Positions 1-11,542 of a DNA stretch of 53,646 nucleotides are shown piece by piece (position 1 is the stretch's first letter; the number at the start of each line of letters is the position of its first letter). The notes under the pieces are model-generated. The model searched no databases, was not told the DNA's origin, and saw only the letters and a list, made by a program, of their open reading frames with translations. The DNA is from Symbiodinium natans (taxonomy: Eukaryota; Sar; Dinophyceae; Suessiales; Symbiodiniaceae): NCBI GenBank assembly GCA_905221605.1, contig CAJNDS010001613.1:719733-773378 (forward strand), given 5' to 3'. The translations under genes and the position numbers were made by a program.

Positions 1-2381
1 CATCTACTGTAAGTCCCGGGACGCGAGAATGCTATGAGCAAAAGTTTTTCACTATTTTCTGAGACCTTCCAACAGGCTGCTAGTAATTTCTCGCAAGCAT
101 CTTGCTGCTCATTTTCAATGTTCCCCACAGGTCTCCCAACATGGTTATCATTTCTCAATGATAATGCGCATTTTCCACTATCTGCAAGACTCACACTCAG
201 TTCGAGACCACCAGTTCGGTGCAGGTGCTCTGGTGCATGCTTGCGTGGATTCATCTGAGCACGCTTGGGTAGGTCGTGTGTTGCTTGAGGGGCCAGTCAT
301 GGAGAGTTGAGCAATGTCGTTGTTTTGGCGAGTGGCTGGGGAGGGTGGGACCGAAAAGGTGGGACTCGACCCGACATGAGGGTCTGGTCGGTGTCAATCG
401 TGGGACGAGTGTGTCTTCATCGATTGTCGTACTAGATGTAGGCATGGTGCATCTTGACCGCCTTCTGCAACATAGTGCAAACGCGTTACTTGTAATTCAT
501 GAAAGGGCATTATTTGTCCTTGTCCTTATGATGCACTGGGGACCCAAAGGTGGAAGACAAAGCTCTTCACCTTTGCGACACATCTGGCACCACAGCTGGC
601 TGCCAGGCCGAACCTCGTAGCATACATCCAGTTCGTTTTTCCCTCTTTTTATGTCCAAACGGAGGTGGCCATGGACACGGGAACGGCACTGATGATGGGC
701 CCCCGGCGAGAAGTGTGAGCCTTGAGAGGGCACACTCTTTGGAAGAAGCATGGCACAAGATTTGCCAAGTGTGGCGGTGCAGGTTGGACAGCTTCTCAGT
801 GCTTTAGGAGACTGCAAACAGCCAGGGCCCAACGCAGGTTTGGTGGAAAATCGCAGAAAGCTCTCTATTCTGAGATTGCGATTGTTGCCTGTTTGTTGCC
901 TGTTCCGGCTCATGCTGTGGCAGATTCTTAGGGTCACGCTGTATGACGCAAATCCAAGAAGAGTTTGGCACGGTCAGACGCACTGGTACTGGTTACTGGA
1001 TCAGGAAATGCCGAACATTCCTGAACTTACGCAACAATGGACTAAGCTGCCCCTAACATCTCCAACATTGCTTCCGAAAATTGCCGGTAGCGCAGTATGT
1101 GCAGCTGCTCCCCTATGCTCTGCAATGCAGATGGAGCGCTGGGCATCGGGCCGTCGCACCAGGCCCTGTTTTGAGACCTGAACTGGCCTCAATGAGTTCA
1201 ACACGTCCATGTTCGCTTCAATTGGTCTAGGCGAGCTGGTTCCGGATGCCTCTTGGCCTTCCCCATGGCCCTCGCGGCTGGAGCCTCAACGTGCCGCTGA
1301 GTGGTAGTTTTCTGATGCTTTCTGTTTGCGCGAGAGGTGACTGCCCTTTGCACCAGAACCTTTGCAACCACGACACTGTGCTCAATGTCTTTTCCGGATG
1401 CCGCATACACCGCCTGTTCCTGTCAGCACGACATGATAAGCACGGTTCTGATGAGCCCAGGCTGAAGGATCTGCACGCAGTGTACTGCATACGGCGGCGG
1501 CGGCGCACAGAACAGATTGACAAGGCGCTGGGCCGACTGCGCCTGGACGTCCCGCGCTTGCTAGTCGAGAAAGAAGAAAGGGGTGAAGGAATCTGGAAGT
1601 TGCAATTCCACGCATGTCTCGGCTGCAATGAAACCCAACACCGTACACAAGGTTCCCATCCGCAAGTGGGAAGCAGTAGACGGATTCAACTTGCAGGCGG
1701 GTGTTGCAGTTTAGCAGATTGATCGAGCTCACGATTGCGCACCGAGCAGGATGAGATCTTGGAAATCGTGGACTCTGGCGTTGTAGAGCCTGCAGCCCTC
1801 CCCCGAGCCTCATCTCAAAGGCACAGCTTCCACAGTTAGCAGACAAAACAAGCTTGTTCTGCACGACATCCTGCCAAACTTTGGTGTCGATTTATGCCGA
1901 CTTCCCGTCAGAACGACGAAAAGCCCACTGGGGCCACAAGCTAGGTGTCCTCGTGAATGACGAGTGGCGAAAGATGTGGCGGGAGACCAGAAGATGGCGA
2001 CACGTCCGTCGGGGCAGGGAGGCGCCAGGCAGAAAGAATGGAGGCAGATCACCGCTGTATGTCTTGTTCCGTTGCACATCTTAAAAACGTGCTTCCTCTT
2101 TTTGGACATTTGCAGCGCCTACATGGGCTTACATGACATGCATGGCAGGTTGGCTAAGGGAGCTGGATCTGACAAGGGGCAGCTTGGGGCAAGCCTTGTC
2201 ACAACTGCAGGCCTAGTGCGGTGTGGCTTTGTTGTTGCCCTAACACTGTCGATTCGGCCCAGAATATACAGGTTTGGGCAGACATCGAGCGCGAGGCAGA
2301 AAGCCCAGACGCCGTCTATCTGGTCGTCGAGGCCCGTTATCCATCAGCATATATGGGATGTAATGGGAATGAGCTGGTTTG
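1..2381. other. No recognisable gene
   Basis: I read both strands and found only short frames with no familiar motif. The longest (about 160 codons, minus strand near 1382-1864) has no recognisable domain. A stretch near 2220-2370 on the plus strand has a plausible amino-acid mix and could be an upstream exon of the glycosyltransferase fragment that follows. I could not tie it to that gene by a splice junction. Confidence 0.5.
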
Positions 2382-2982
2382 GCAGCCGAGGACGACTGCG
2401 CGTTCTTGCCCACCTTGGACTCGCAGTTGCCCGCAGCTTACACCGGATTGCCGGATTGCCGGCATTTTCATGGAAAAAGCACCACCGCAGCGATTACAGA
2501 TCGAATATATGAGTACATGAGATACTGCGAGATGCTGAGAGCGAGGCTCGAGGAGCGGCTACAAAGTTTGCCTAGCGACTGGGAGATTGCATGTTTGGCT
2601 GGTACGGACCTACTGGGCCACCAACGCGACATCGCAGCTTGGCAGCAGCACCCGGAATCCGGATTTCTTGAAGTCAGAAGTGTGGCGGCACAGGACCTCG
2701 AGCAGGTGAAAGCCCACAGTGTTGCACCCGGCCTAAAGCGCGTGCACCCGTGGCTGCTTGTCTTGCCTTTGCTGCTCGCATCTCGGCATTGTCGACACGG
2801 CATTGGGTTCTTGGGCTGAGTTGCCCAGGTTTCGAGTAGGCCCAGCATATTTCATCACGGCGGCCGGTGCCAGGAAGGCACTGAGGCCTGGAGGGTGACA
2901 GAACCAGGCCTCAGGCCGTTTTGTTCGCTCATGTTCGCTCCACATGTAGTTCCGGCAGATGTGACATATGTGAGGACTTGTA
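2382..2982 (+). CDS. Family-25-like glycosyltransferase, partial
   Basis: These exons resemble the C-terminal half of glycosyltransferase family 25 (LPS-type and collagen-type galactosyltransferases), which transfers a sugar from a nucleotide donor, in eukaryotes normally in the ER or Golgi. What is visible: an acidic AEDDCAFLP motif at 2382-2408, in the position of the family's LEDD metal-binding motif, then a helical stretch ending SLPSDWEIACLAG near 2562-2600, in the same frame. An exon begins at 2840 after TAG and reads GPAYFITAAGARKALR, matching the family's aromatic-x-I-S-x-x-G-A element. A 29-nt interruption (2886-2914, GC...AG) would restore the frame into RPFCSLMFAPHVVPADVTYV. That intron is unusually short, so this end could instead be a frameshift. 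The N-terminal half and the final exons are not identified. A second family-25 gene lies at 19890. The family call is inference from motifs. Confidence 0.55.
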
Positions 2983-3159
2983 CGCCATTGCGTTGGCGCT
3001 TGGACTGCCAACTCGTGGGGCGCTTCTCCTCCACCAACTTCGGAGAGGACGTCCAGAAGTGCCGATCTTTCACCTTTGACTATCCGGCCAATAAGTCAAG
3101 AAGCTTGATTGCTGCTTGTCGATGGTGCCATCTGGAGGTGCATATCAGTTCGGCACACG

Positions 3160-3193
3160 CCCCCCCCCCCCACCCCCCAGCCCCCTCCCCCTC
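3160..3193. repeat. C-rich homopolymer tract
   Basis: An almost pure run of C broken by single A, G or T residues. It is a low-complexity tract with no coding meaning, and the exact length is prone to sequencing error. Confidence 0.9.
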
Positions 3194-3867
3194 TTAAGAA
3201 ACATCCATGGCCAGATCATCTAGAAATCACTCGTGTGGAGCATCTGTCAAGCTCAAAAGTCATCGCCTCCTGATGCTTAACGGCAGCATTCGAAGTCAAG
3301 GGTAGGTAAGGAAGTGGAGCATGCGGTTGTATTTCGGGATATTTGAGGGAGGTTTCATCATCACAGCATAGTGCGTCGAGCTGTGGTGTAAGCTATTTCT
3401 GCTTGCTGGCCTCGCTGCTGCTGGAGTGCTGGAGGATATGACGACGAGACTTTTTGCGGCAACGCAGAATCTCCGCGGTTTGCTTCAATTCAGAGAGTGA
3501 GCAACAACAAACCTGCAAGAAGCTGTGTGCGTGCCATCAAGTGCTCAGGTGGGTACTGGTTCTCGCCACCGCTGGCGATGAGACGAGGGCCAAAGAAGAA
3601 CATGACCGAAGCCGAGCTCACCGAAGGCCCTTGGCGTAGTGAGCATTGGGAAGTGTGCTGAAGCGCGCTTCTGTTGCTGTCTGTTTCCAGATGTTTCCAG
3701 GACTAGATGCCATGGTTGCCTGGTCCATGCGCCTCACCGACAAACCGCTCCCAAAAGGTTCGATTGCACACATTTGGCATCCAGATCGCGAGATAGAAGG
3801 CGCATCATCATGGAAAGTTGCTGGACATGTCTGTAAAGGTTGTCCGATTGGAATCCTGATCTGGGAG
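3194..3867. other. No certain gene; possible 5' exons of methyltransferase
   Basis: A frame around 3690-3830 reads plausibly (for example GSIAHIWHPDREIEGASSWK) and lies just upstream of the methyltransferase exons. I could not define its junctions, and no start codon of that gene is established. Confidence 0.35.
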
Positions 3868-4928
3868 GTCACACCAACATGGTGCCTGAGGCTATTGAAG
3901 TAATGAACGAGCAACTTGGCCGATTTGAGAAAAACACTTAGCCAGGATGTTCTCTCCATGCCAATTTAGCGGTGGCGGCAGTTGAGGATAGCTGCCGAAC
4001 CGGGTGTGAGAACCATTTGCGAGATTGGGTTCAACGCTGGGCACAGTGCGCTGCGATGGTTGATGCATTCCAGCGCAAAGGTCGCGTGCTATCCTCATGA
4101 CTGCAGCGTCGTCCCGGCTGTGTCTTTTTTGCGCCTGGCAGCCGGAGGTGCTCTCCTTCGATCTTGGAGACCACCCTTACTCTCGACCAGCTGCCATGTG
4201 GCTGGCCAGCCAATTCCCCGACAAGCGCCTCTGCAGTATTGCAATGTCACAACAGGTCACAATGTCAGAATTATGTCATCGCGCTAACCTTTCACAGTGT
4301 GATAATCGTCTTTGTTTGCATTGCAGTTTCATCTACTTTCATGTTGAATATTTGGGCATCAGAGCTTTTTTTGGTTAGTTTGCTGCTGGACAACATTTTT
4401 CGCGAGCCGGTTCTGTGCAAACCTAGGCGGCTGCAGTTGACGTGGGGCGATTCCTTAGTCACAGTTCCGGAGTTCCATAGGAACCATCCCGAGGTCAAGC
4501 TCCTGACTCAGTTGCTCCTTGCATTCACCTTCGGAACAGATTGAGGGGGTCGGGGGCGTTCAAGGTGTGAGCTAATCTTCATCGATGGTGGCCACAGCTA
4601 CGATTGTGCAATAAGAGACTTAAAGAATCTGGCTGGACTTGCCAATTTGCAGAACAACCGTATCCTGCTTGATGACACGTTCCTGGATGATGTTCGTCGG
4701 GCTTGGGACGAAATGCTGGAGATGGGTTATGTGGAGGAGTTCTGGGCTGAGGGGGCTCAAGGACATGTGGTGCAGTCTGCACAGCAGGTGTAATTATATT
4801 TGATTTTGTAAAGCTGCTGCAGGTTGCAAAGCTACTCCGGTGAAATTGAAGCTGGCAGCTATGGCTTCACCTTGGGGATGTACACAGAGCGCGCAGCTGA
4901 ATTGCTAAAGGTAGGGGCTGCGGAATAG
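3868..4928 (+). CDS. SAM-dependent methyltransferase (Methyltransf_24-like)
   Basis: A class I methyltransferase fold that would use S-adenosylmethionine; the acceptor is unknown. Exons by continuity: 3868-3928, 3987-4080, 4148-4224, 4427-4498, 4565-4783 and 4823-about 4910. Read in order they give EAIEVMNEQLGRFE, then motif I CEIGFNAGHSALRWL (SAM-binding loop), then VLSFDLGDHPYSRPA with the post-strand-2 acid, then LQLTWGDSLVTVPEF, then LIFIDGGHSYDCAIRDL and ILLDDTFLDD, ending SYGFTLGMYTERAAELLK. The order matches small Methyltransf_24 proteins. Donors are GA (3929), GT (4081) and GC (4225, 4499, 4784), and every acceptor is AG before G. Introns are 39-202 nt. The start is not found. The end may be the in-frame TAG about 18 nt after the last motif, or a further exon after a GT at 4911. 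The family is confident, the substrate is not. Confidence 0.85.
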
Positions 4929-5291
4929 ATTGCTGCGTGATTGCTGCGTGTAAGAGAAAAATGAGACCGTCTTCAGAGTCTTCGACAGGCGAGCACATTG
5001 ACTTTTTACGCATGGCATCTGTTGGGTTGGTTTATTTCGAAGCACATGTTAGCCCCTACTGTTAGGCAACAGGACAGGAAAAGCTGCGCAGCCCGCTTTG
5101 CACGCGGACATCTGCACTTTGAAGCACCAAAGACAGCTTGAAGAAACATCTACACAGGCATTGCACGTGCCATGCGCTCTCTGCACATGGGCGTTGGGCA
5201 GGGATGCCCAGGGAAGTACTCACCATCCAGGCCCCTCGTACGTCTCTGAGTCTCATCTGCAGGGCCTAGGTTGCTGGCAGTCAAACTTCAC

Positions 5292-8200
5292 CGGCAGGTG
5301 GGCCAATGTGGCAATCAGATCGGCTGCCGATTCTGGGACTTGGCACTTTGCCAGACCAAGATCTCCAAACTTCTGTTATATGTAAAACCTGATACTGGGG
5401 GCGTAAGACTTCCGTAAACTGAGTCCATCATTTAGATGTTGCTTGAACTCTACCATGATGTATTATGACGGGGACAGCATCAATGGGGTGTGGTTGACAG
5501 CTGCCGCTAAGGTCTTGCGTGAACATGCCTCCGTATCAAAGACGGCAGTGTATGATGCTGCTCTGTCCTCCTTCTTTCGAAATGTGGACACCAGACATTC
5601 GAACTTGCCAAGTCTTCCAGTTGGTGATCAGATACGGACTCTGAAAGCAAGATGCCTTCTCGTGGATATGGAGGAAGGAGTTGTCAATTCTCTGCTGACG
5701 GGACCTTTGGCCGATCTCTTTGATGCCCGTCAACGAATCACGGATGTTTCAGGGGCTGGCAACAATTGGGCACATGGGTATCATGTGTATGGGCCGACGT
5801 ACCGAGAAAGCATTGAAGACAAAGTTCGAAAGGCTGCGGAACATTGCGACTCATTGCAGTGCTTCCTTCTACTACATTCACTCGGTGGTGGTACCGGGAG
5901 TGGGCTGGGAACATATATCTTAGAGGGACTGCAAGACTTCATGCCCGAGGTTTTCCGATTTGTTTCCTGCGTCTGCCCATCTCGAGACGATGATGTTGTG
6001 ACTTCCCCGTACAATACGATTCTGGCCATGCGTCCGTTGATCCAAGCTGCCCACTGTGTGCTGCCGACATCGAATGATGCCCTGGCTGGCATCTGCAACC
6101 AAATATCAGCTCGCGATGCTGGAGAGGACGCTGCGCAGGCTACTCTCATTGACCTGCCACAGGATGAGCGACATGGTGGTCGTCGCCCTCCGGCGGATAG
6201 GTCTGCTTATGTCTTTCTACCGTCAGCACTGGGTCAGCACATGACCATTGACTTTGCGTGTGCAGTGGATGTTGAGGAAGTTTCCAGCTCTCGAGCTGGC
6301 AAAGTGTGAAAGCCTTGCCTGTAGTTCCGCCTTGTGCAAGATTAAGCATGCGTTGTGAATGCGCTGTCCTTGCGGGCGGACATCACTGGAGGACAGGTCT
6401 GCGGCGGAGGGGAGGCGGGGGGTATAGAAGGATGGGAGACGTGTGACGAACCATACGCCCAGTTGACTAAGCAGCACTCAGCGAGCTGCCAGCGGTTAAC
6501 CTGAAACAAGCATATATGATATGAGTGTCCATGAGCCACGTTTCCAACTGCAAAGCAACCAATCGCGAGCACAACCTCAACGAAAAAAACCACCAATCCC
6601 ACTAGAGCCGCGAAACTGCACCGCTGGATTGTGCAACGGTCCCTAGTCTTCGCACAAAGGGGAGAAAGGCCAGGGCAGAGCCAAAAGCCGAAATGGAGGA
6701 TCCTTGTCGTAGATCTTCGCTTTTCCTCAGAACTGCATCTTGGGCGTCCTAGACGTCCCAATGATATCATAAGATCCCTAGATATTCTCCTTTTTCTAGA
6801 CTGCCAGACTCAGGCCCGCAGCATAGCCGAACGACACGGACAGCTTCAGCACCTCCGAGAAAGAGGCGCAGATGTCCAGACCTTTTAAAAATTTTTAAAA
6901 CCTGCGGACCTTTCACCTCTTAAGGCTCTGCCTCAGCAGCTTTAGACTTTAGCAAGAATAGTAGCTTAGAGAGAGAGAGAGAGAGAGAGAGGCCTCTTCG
7001 CTGAGCAGAAGAAGAGAGAGAGAGTAGCTTACATAACTGAGGCTGCATTGCGATAGCCATAGTTTCGACGCGACCCAGGGAGCTCGAAGCGGTCGTGGAA
7101 GCATCGATGCTTCGTGAAGCTCCAGCACCTCGATCGGCCGGTGACAGGCCATGGTGTTGCTGAAAGCATTGCCTTAGCAGGATCCAACTGATGAAGCAGA
7201 GAAGTCTGCTGAAGCCTCAGGAGACCACGATCTGTGGGTACCGAGCGGCCCTTCGACAGAATGAACTCTTTGGTGGCCCATCTGCTGAACAACTTGACCA
7301 GTTCAATGCGGTTCGAGGGGTCTCTCAACTTGGACTTGAACGAAATCACTATGAATTTGGTGCCGTTTCCCCGTATGCATTTCCTGCTGGCATCAATGAG
7401 CCCCTTGTACTTCGGCAAGGACCCGCGGCTTGTTTCCAGAGGTTGGGTGCCAAAACAATCCCTGTGTAGGCTGGACACTGCACTCTGCGTCGAATTTGCC
7501 ATGCAAAGGCTTCCACCAGATGTTCTCAGATGTGGTGACGCAAGGTCATCAGCTCATGAATGTGGATCCGAGGCCGGCTTACATGGATCATGCAGGCGAC
7601 GCATTGCGCCCGTAGGAGTCCCGACAGTAGGAGCGGGACTTTGGTTTCCACTCGCTTCGCAAGCACGCCTGAGTTGTGCGACAGGAGTTTCTTGCATCTT
7701 CGTGCGCTTTCGGTATTTTACGTTTTTATGCAAGAAGCAAGCAGTGTTCAGTTGACCATGTTGTTCTTGAAGCACGTCACTTGCTTGTAGATATGTGACA
7801 TGTGACATATCCGCACACAGACGGTCTGCCAGTTGGTGCCAGGGGAAGCACATACATGGCACTGGCTTTTTTGGTTCGCGGTTCTGCTTCGATTGCGGAC
7901 GTGAACCGCATCTTGGCCAATCAGCAATGCGACATTGCTTTCGAGACAGCTTAGGCACTGACGTTCGCGGGATGCATGCGTAGGCGTGTCAGGCAACATG
8001 CGCACGCATGGTGCGCGGTAGAGCTAGACGCAGCTAGAGGGCACTGGGAGTATCTCTCTGTGGGTCGGCTTTGTCGTTCTTTCTGTCTTTCCTATCGTTT
8101 GCAAGAATTGGGCAAGTCTCTTCATCGCGAAAGATACGCCCATGACTGTGACCTGTGAATCGTCTACAGGGAGAGATATAAACAAGAACATGAGCATCAG

Positions 8201-9811
8201 GAATAATTTCATGCAACTCGTCGCGACCTGCCTTTGCCCCGGCCAGCGTGGAGCAATGACTTGAAGTAGCCTTTGTCAGGGGCACCGGCGATCTTGTACA
8301 CATGTTTCCTTTTTTGCTGGCATTCTGTTAAAGCTCATGCGAGTTGAAGATTTGGAAAATGAGGTGAAACGTCATATTGAAATGCTTACTTTCAGGAGAG
8401 CACTTTAAAACTTTACCTGAACTCCAGTCGGCTTCGGCACTTATGAACCAAAGACCCTTTCATTACCGTGGAAAGTCACTTGTCGGAGTCCCCTGATGCA
8501 TCGGCATGGCGTTTGCTAACCACTGTCATTCGGGCGCAAAACGAAAGGGCATGGACGTGAGAGCGGCAACAAATCTCAAAGAACACGTGACTGAAGAGTT
8601 TAACATTTGAGAGGCCGTATATTCATACGAAAAATAATTACACGACCCGAGCACTGAACCTCTGATAAGCAAAGCCCTGATCTTGCCAGTTTTGTAAAAC
8701 AATTGGATTGCAGAACTCACAAACACATATACACATAAAGATAACTTCGTAAATGATTGGATTGCAGATGCTCGTAGATATATAAGCTTGCAATCTTCCG
8801 CTGCCAGCCCCTCTACATGTTTTGAAGCCACACATGCTTGACGGCATCCAACCCTGAAGCCACGTTTGCTTCGTATCATTGCATCTTCGTGACTGAGTTG
8901 GCACGGATCGTGTCATCTTCGACAAGAGTTGTAAATGGGTTGGGGGTCTCACACACCCCCCACCCCATGGCCCTCGCTTAGTTGGCCCAAGCCCTTTACT
9001 CCTTCAGTATATTTGTTTTGAAATAGGTTTTGTTGATCTTTTGAGAAGTGTTTTGGTCCGTCAAGGCACCTGAACTCAAGTTGAGGTCAGTGTTGAAAAG
9101 TCCTTGTGCTTGTTCAGCTTTCTTATGTGCTTGTTGCCTGCGCTCTTCCCCTCTTTCAGCCAAGCCCCAGTATAACGAGGACCAAATCGTTTCAGCTCCA
9201 AACATGTTCATATTTGCTTTGGCATGCTTAGCTGAGTGTCATTCTGTGCAGCTTCTCACTCGTCTTTCTCTCGCTTTTAGGCAACATCGGTCAACTGCGG
9301 AAGAAGCTAAAGTTGCTGCCGTTTAATGAAGATGCTTTCAAGAGCCTCGGGGGCGTTTGAGTCACAGAAGACAATGGCATGGTGCAAGTTCACCAACTTT
9401 TTCTGGACATGCGGCTTCCGATCCAGAATGCTGTGAGGATTGGCCTTTGCAAAGTCGCCCCTCGAGGCCTTCCGTACTCGGTGTTGCACTTGGGCAACAC
9501 TTGTGCTGCACACCAGATGTTCAGCCACACCGCGGCTTGGTGGCAAATACATGCAGCACACGTAGGTTTGAGACTGTTGCGAGCCTGTGGTTCCAGTAGA
9601 ATCTGAAACTGTGTGGATGCAAGCGGAGGTCAAAGACTTTTCCCGACTGTATTCCAGAAAAGCCCATGTTCATCACTACACGAACTTCATGGAGCGCGAG
9701 GAGTTTGACCATGCCTTTGAGACTGTCAACTCCTTGATTAAGGACTATATACATCTAGACATGCTGTGGCTGGGTTGCTTCCAGTCATGCGCTGATGTCT
9801 TGAAGGAATAG
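5292..9811 (+). CDS. TUBE1: Epsilon-tubulin (multi-exon)
   Basis: Epsilon-tubulin is a GTP-binding tubulin needed for centriole and basal-body triplet microtubules, fitting a flagellated cell. The first recognised exon ends at 5342 and carries QVGQCGNQIGCRFWDL. The next, from 5512, has DMEEGVVNSLL, SGAGNNWAHGYHVYGP, the GTP-binding loop HSLGGGTGSGLGTYIL and DDVVTSPYNTILAMRPL. Further exons: 7221-7441 (RPFDRMNSLVAHLLNNLTSS, NEITMNLVPFPRMHFL), 7509-7572 (QMFSDVVTQGHQLM), 7843-7907 (YMALAFLVRGSA), 9281-9341, 9438-about 9515 (GLCKVAPRGLPYSVLHLGN) and about 9615-9811 (SRLYSRKAHVHHY). The choice of epsilon over alpha, beta, gamma or delta rests on the SPYNxILAM, NEIxMNLVPFP and KAHxHHY stretches. 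Donors are GC (5343, 7573, 7908), GT (7442) and GA (9342). The start codon, the end of the exon near 6110 and the last junction near 9520-9615 are unresolved. The intron 7908-9280 spans 1.37 kb. Confidence 0.95.
6968..7024. repeat. (GA)n microsatellite pair
   Basis: Two GA-dinucleotide runs (6968-6991 and about 7012-7024) lie within the intron between the second and third recognised epsilon-tubulin exons. Confidence 0.9.
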
Positions 9812-10585
9812 CATGCACGCGTTCAGTGTGTTGTAGCAGTCTGAGTGAGGCACGAGACGCCAAAGTCATGCTGCAGCTCGGCTATGCCTCCGTTGGTGGC
9901 TTGTGCGAAGCATGCATGCCGCAAGCTCTTGAGTGCATGTGCTTTCTTCATCTTACTTAGATCCCCAAGCCGCTGCGCAAAACTCAGCGTCCGTGCTGTT
10001 GGCGCCATCTTCATGGGCCTCGGCAGCGGCAGGCCGTTTCGCTTGCGTGGTGCGTGGTCTTCAGTGGTATTTGCACCGTGTTTAACGCTTGTAAACTCGG
10101 ATCCGAACAGCATTTCCCAGTATTTAGAATTTCAGACCGCTTGGCATCCATGCACCAGGTCACGGCCCCAATGGACTGAGCTTTGTCCCGCGCCCTCTGA
10201 TATGAGTCATATGAGGCCAAGGATGCTCGAACCCATGTCCGCCATGTCCGCCGTCTCGAAAAAAGTGCCATGCGATGCTGCGCGTTGAGGGGCTTGCAGA
10301 GGCCCGTGCCACTCGTCTCGGGCATAGACTTAGGCCGATACCATCAATCCGCTTTGAACTACAGAGTTCGGATGGAGGCATTCAGTCCTTGTTTGGCGCA
10401 TGCAGCTGCTTTGTCGCATCATTTCAGTCTACGCATGGCTTGAGAAGGCGTGAGATGTCTGCGGCATGCGTTCCGCACAGTACAGGCACATTCAGCGTGC
10501 TCCTGGAGGCGAAGGATTTCGCTGAGGTGGCATCAGCCTGTCAGCTTCCTCTCATTTCTTCTCTGTTCTGCTTTGGCCAAAGAGG
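9812..10585. other. Intergenic, no certain gene
   Basis: A minus-strand frame at 9823-10113 has a plausible helical, basic composition (for example RLGDLSKMKKAHALKSLRHA). It could be an exon of the minus-strand frame that follows. I recognise no family and would not annotate it as a gene on this alone. Confidence 0.3.
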
Positions 10586-11542
10586 TCAAAGATTCTGAGT
10601 GCGTCTTTGCCTTCCAGTCGCAGCCTTTGCAAGAGAATGCGCAAAGCCAGCTGAAGAATGTTTTGCAGTGAATGTCTTGATGTTCTGAACAATCTTGGAC
10701 GAATGTTGACTTCGTTGTTTAAATGCTGTACTCGCTGCTAGCAAGTAAGGCCGTGAGCCTTGCGACAGGCCACGTGGCCAGACCCAAGGATCCCGTTCAA
10801 CACGTACGGGAACCACCACGAATGGCCAAGTAGGCATCCAATGGACAAGAACTAGTAGTATCACACAGCTCGAAAGCAGAACAAATTGCACAGAACAGGC
10901 GTATGACTGAGGCAAGCCGGCAGCAATCCAATCGTTCAAAAGCAGAACGCGCGAGTCCGCAGCAAGTTGTGTCCGGCTAAGCCACGCCACATTTTCATAC
11001 TCGAAGAATGTTCCGTCATGCCCCCGGACTTGGGAGCCTAAAAACAAAAATTGTGCAGCTGTTCCCAAAGCTGAACGCATGACCAAACTAAGCACCAATA
11101 CCATGGGCAAAGACTCGCAGACAGACAGTTGCACAGGCGAAAAACTACTGCCTTCTGTCTGCATGACCTGCCTTACCAGCTGAGTCATGTGGCCAAGGAA
11201 AGAAAGGGTCATGATAAGATACCAAGCGCCTTCCAGGTTGCCATAAACGGCACAAATCCCACAGCTTCCCATGCCCTTCACGAACTGATTCCACAGGCTT
11301 CCCACGCCCACCACAAAACAGGCGGAAGACAGGCCAACGCAACCGGCAACGGGAGCACGGCCGCAACGGAAAATTGAAGGCTGAAGAAGAGCTGCGTCCC
11401 CATGGCCGGCTGGTCGTATGGGAACGGCCGGAAGGAATTTTAAAGGATGAAGCGGGGGGAAAAGCCATGAAAAGCCCCAAGAGTAAAAGGCGCGCACACC
11501 TGACCCCGAACTCCTCCCGAACTCCCTAAGCTGAGCGCCCAA
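10586..11542 (-). CDS. Hypothetical protein, possible membrane protein
   Basis: This is the longest non-repetitive minus-strand frame in the window (318 codons). Its middle has several hydrophobic stretches of membrane-spanning length: SACFVVGVGSLW, GAWYLIMTLSFLG, SLPMVLVLSLVM and FVLLSSCVILLVLVHW. Between them lie ordinary polar segments such as GHDGTFFEYENVAW. I recognise no family. The frame stays open well past the hydrophobic core at both ends, so the true exon may be only about 10780-11400. It runs against the direction of every recognised gene here, which lowers confidence. It may be chance in a moderately GC-rich region, or an exon of a convergent gene. Confidence 0.35.
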   Translation of the reverse strand: MGAQLREFGRSSGSGVRAFYSWGFSWLFPPLHPLKFLPAVPIRPAGHGDAALLQPSIFRCGRAPVAGCVGLSSACFVVGVGSLWNQFVKGMGSCGICAVYGNLEGAWYLIMTLSFLGHMTQLVRQVMQTEGSSFSPVQLSVCESLPMVLVLSLVMRSALGTAAQFLFLGSQVRGHDGTFFEYENVAWLSRTQLAADSRVLLLNDWIAAGLPQSYACSVQFVLLSSCVILLVLVHWMPTWPFVVVPVRVERDPWVWPRGLSQGSRPYLLAASTAFKQRSQHSSKIVQNIKTFTAKHSSAGFAHSLAKAATGRQRRTQNL

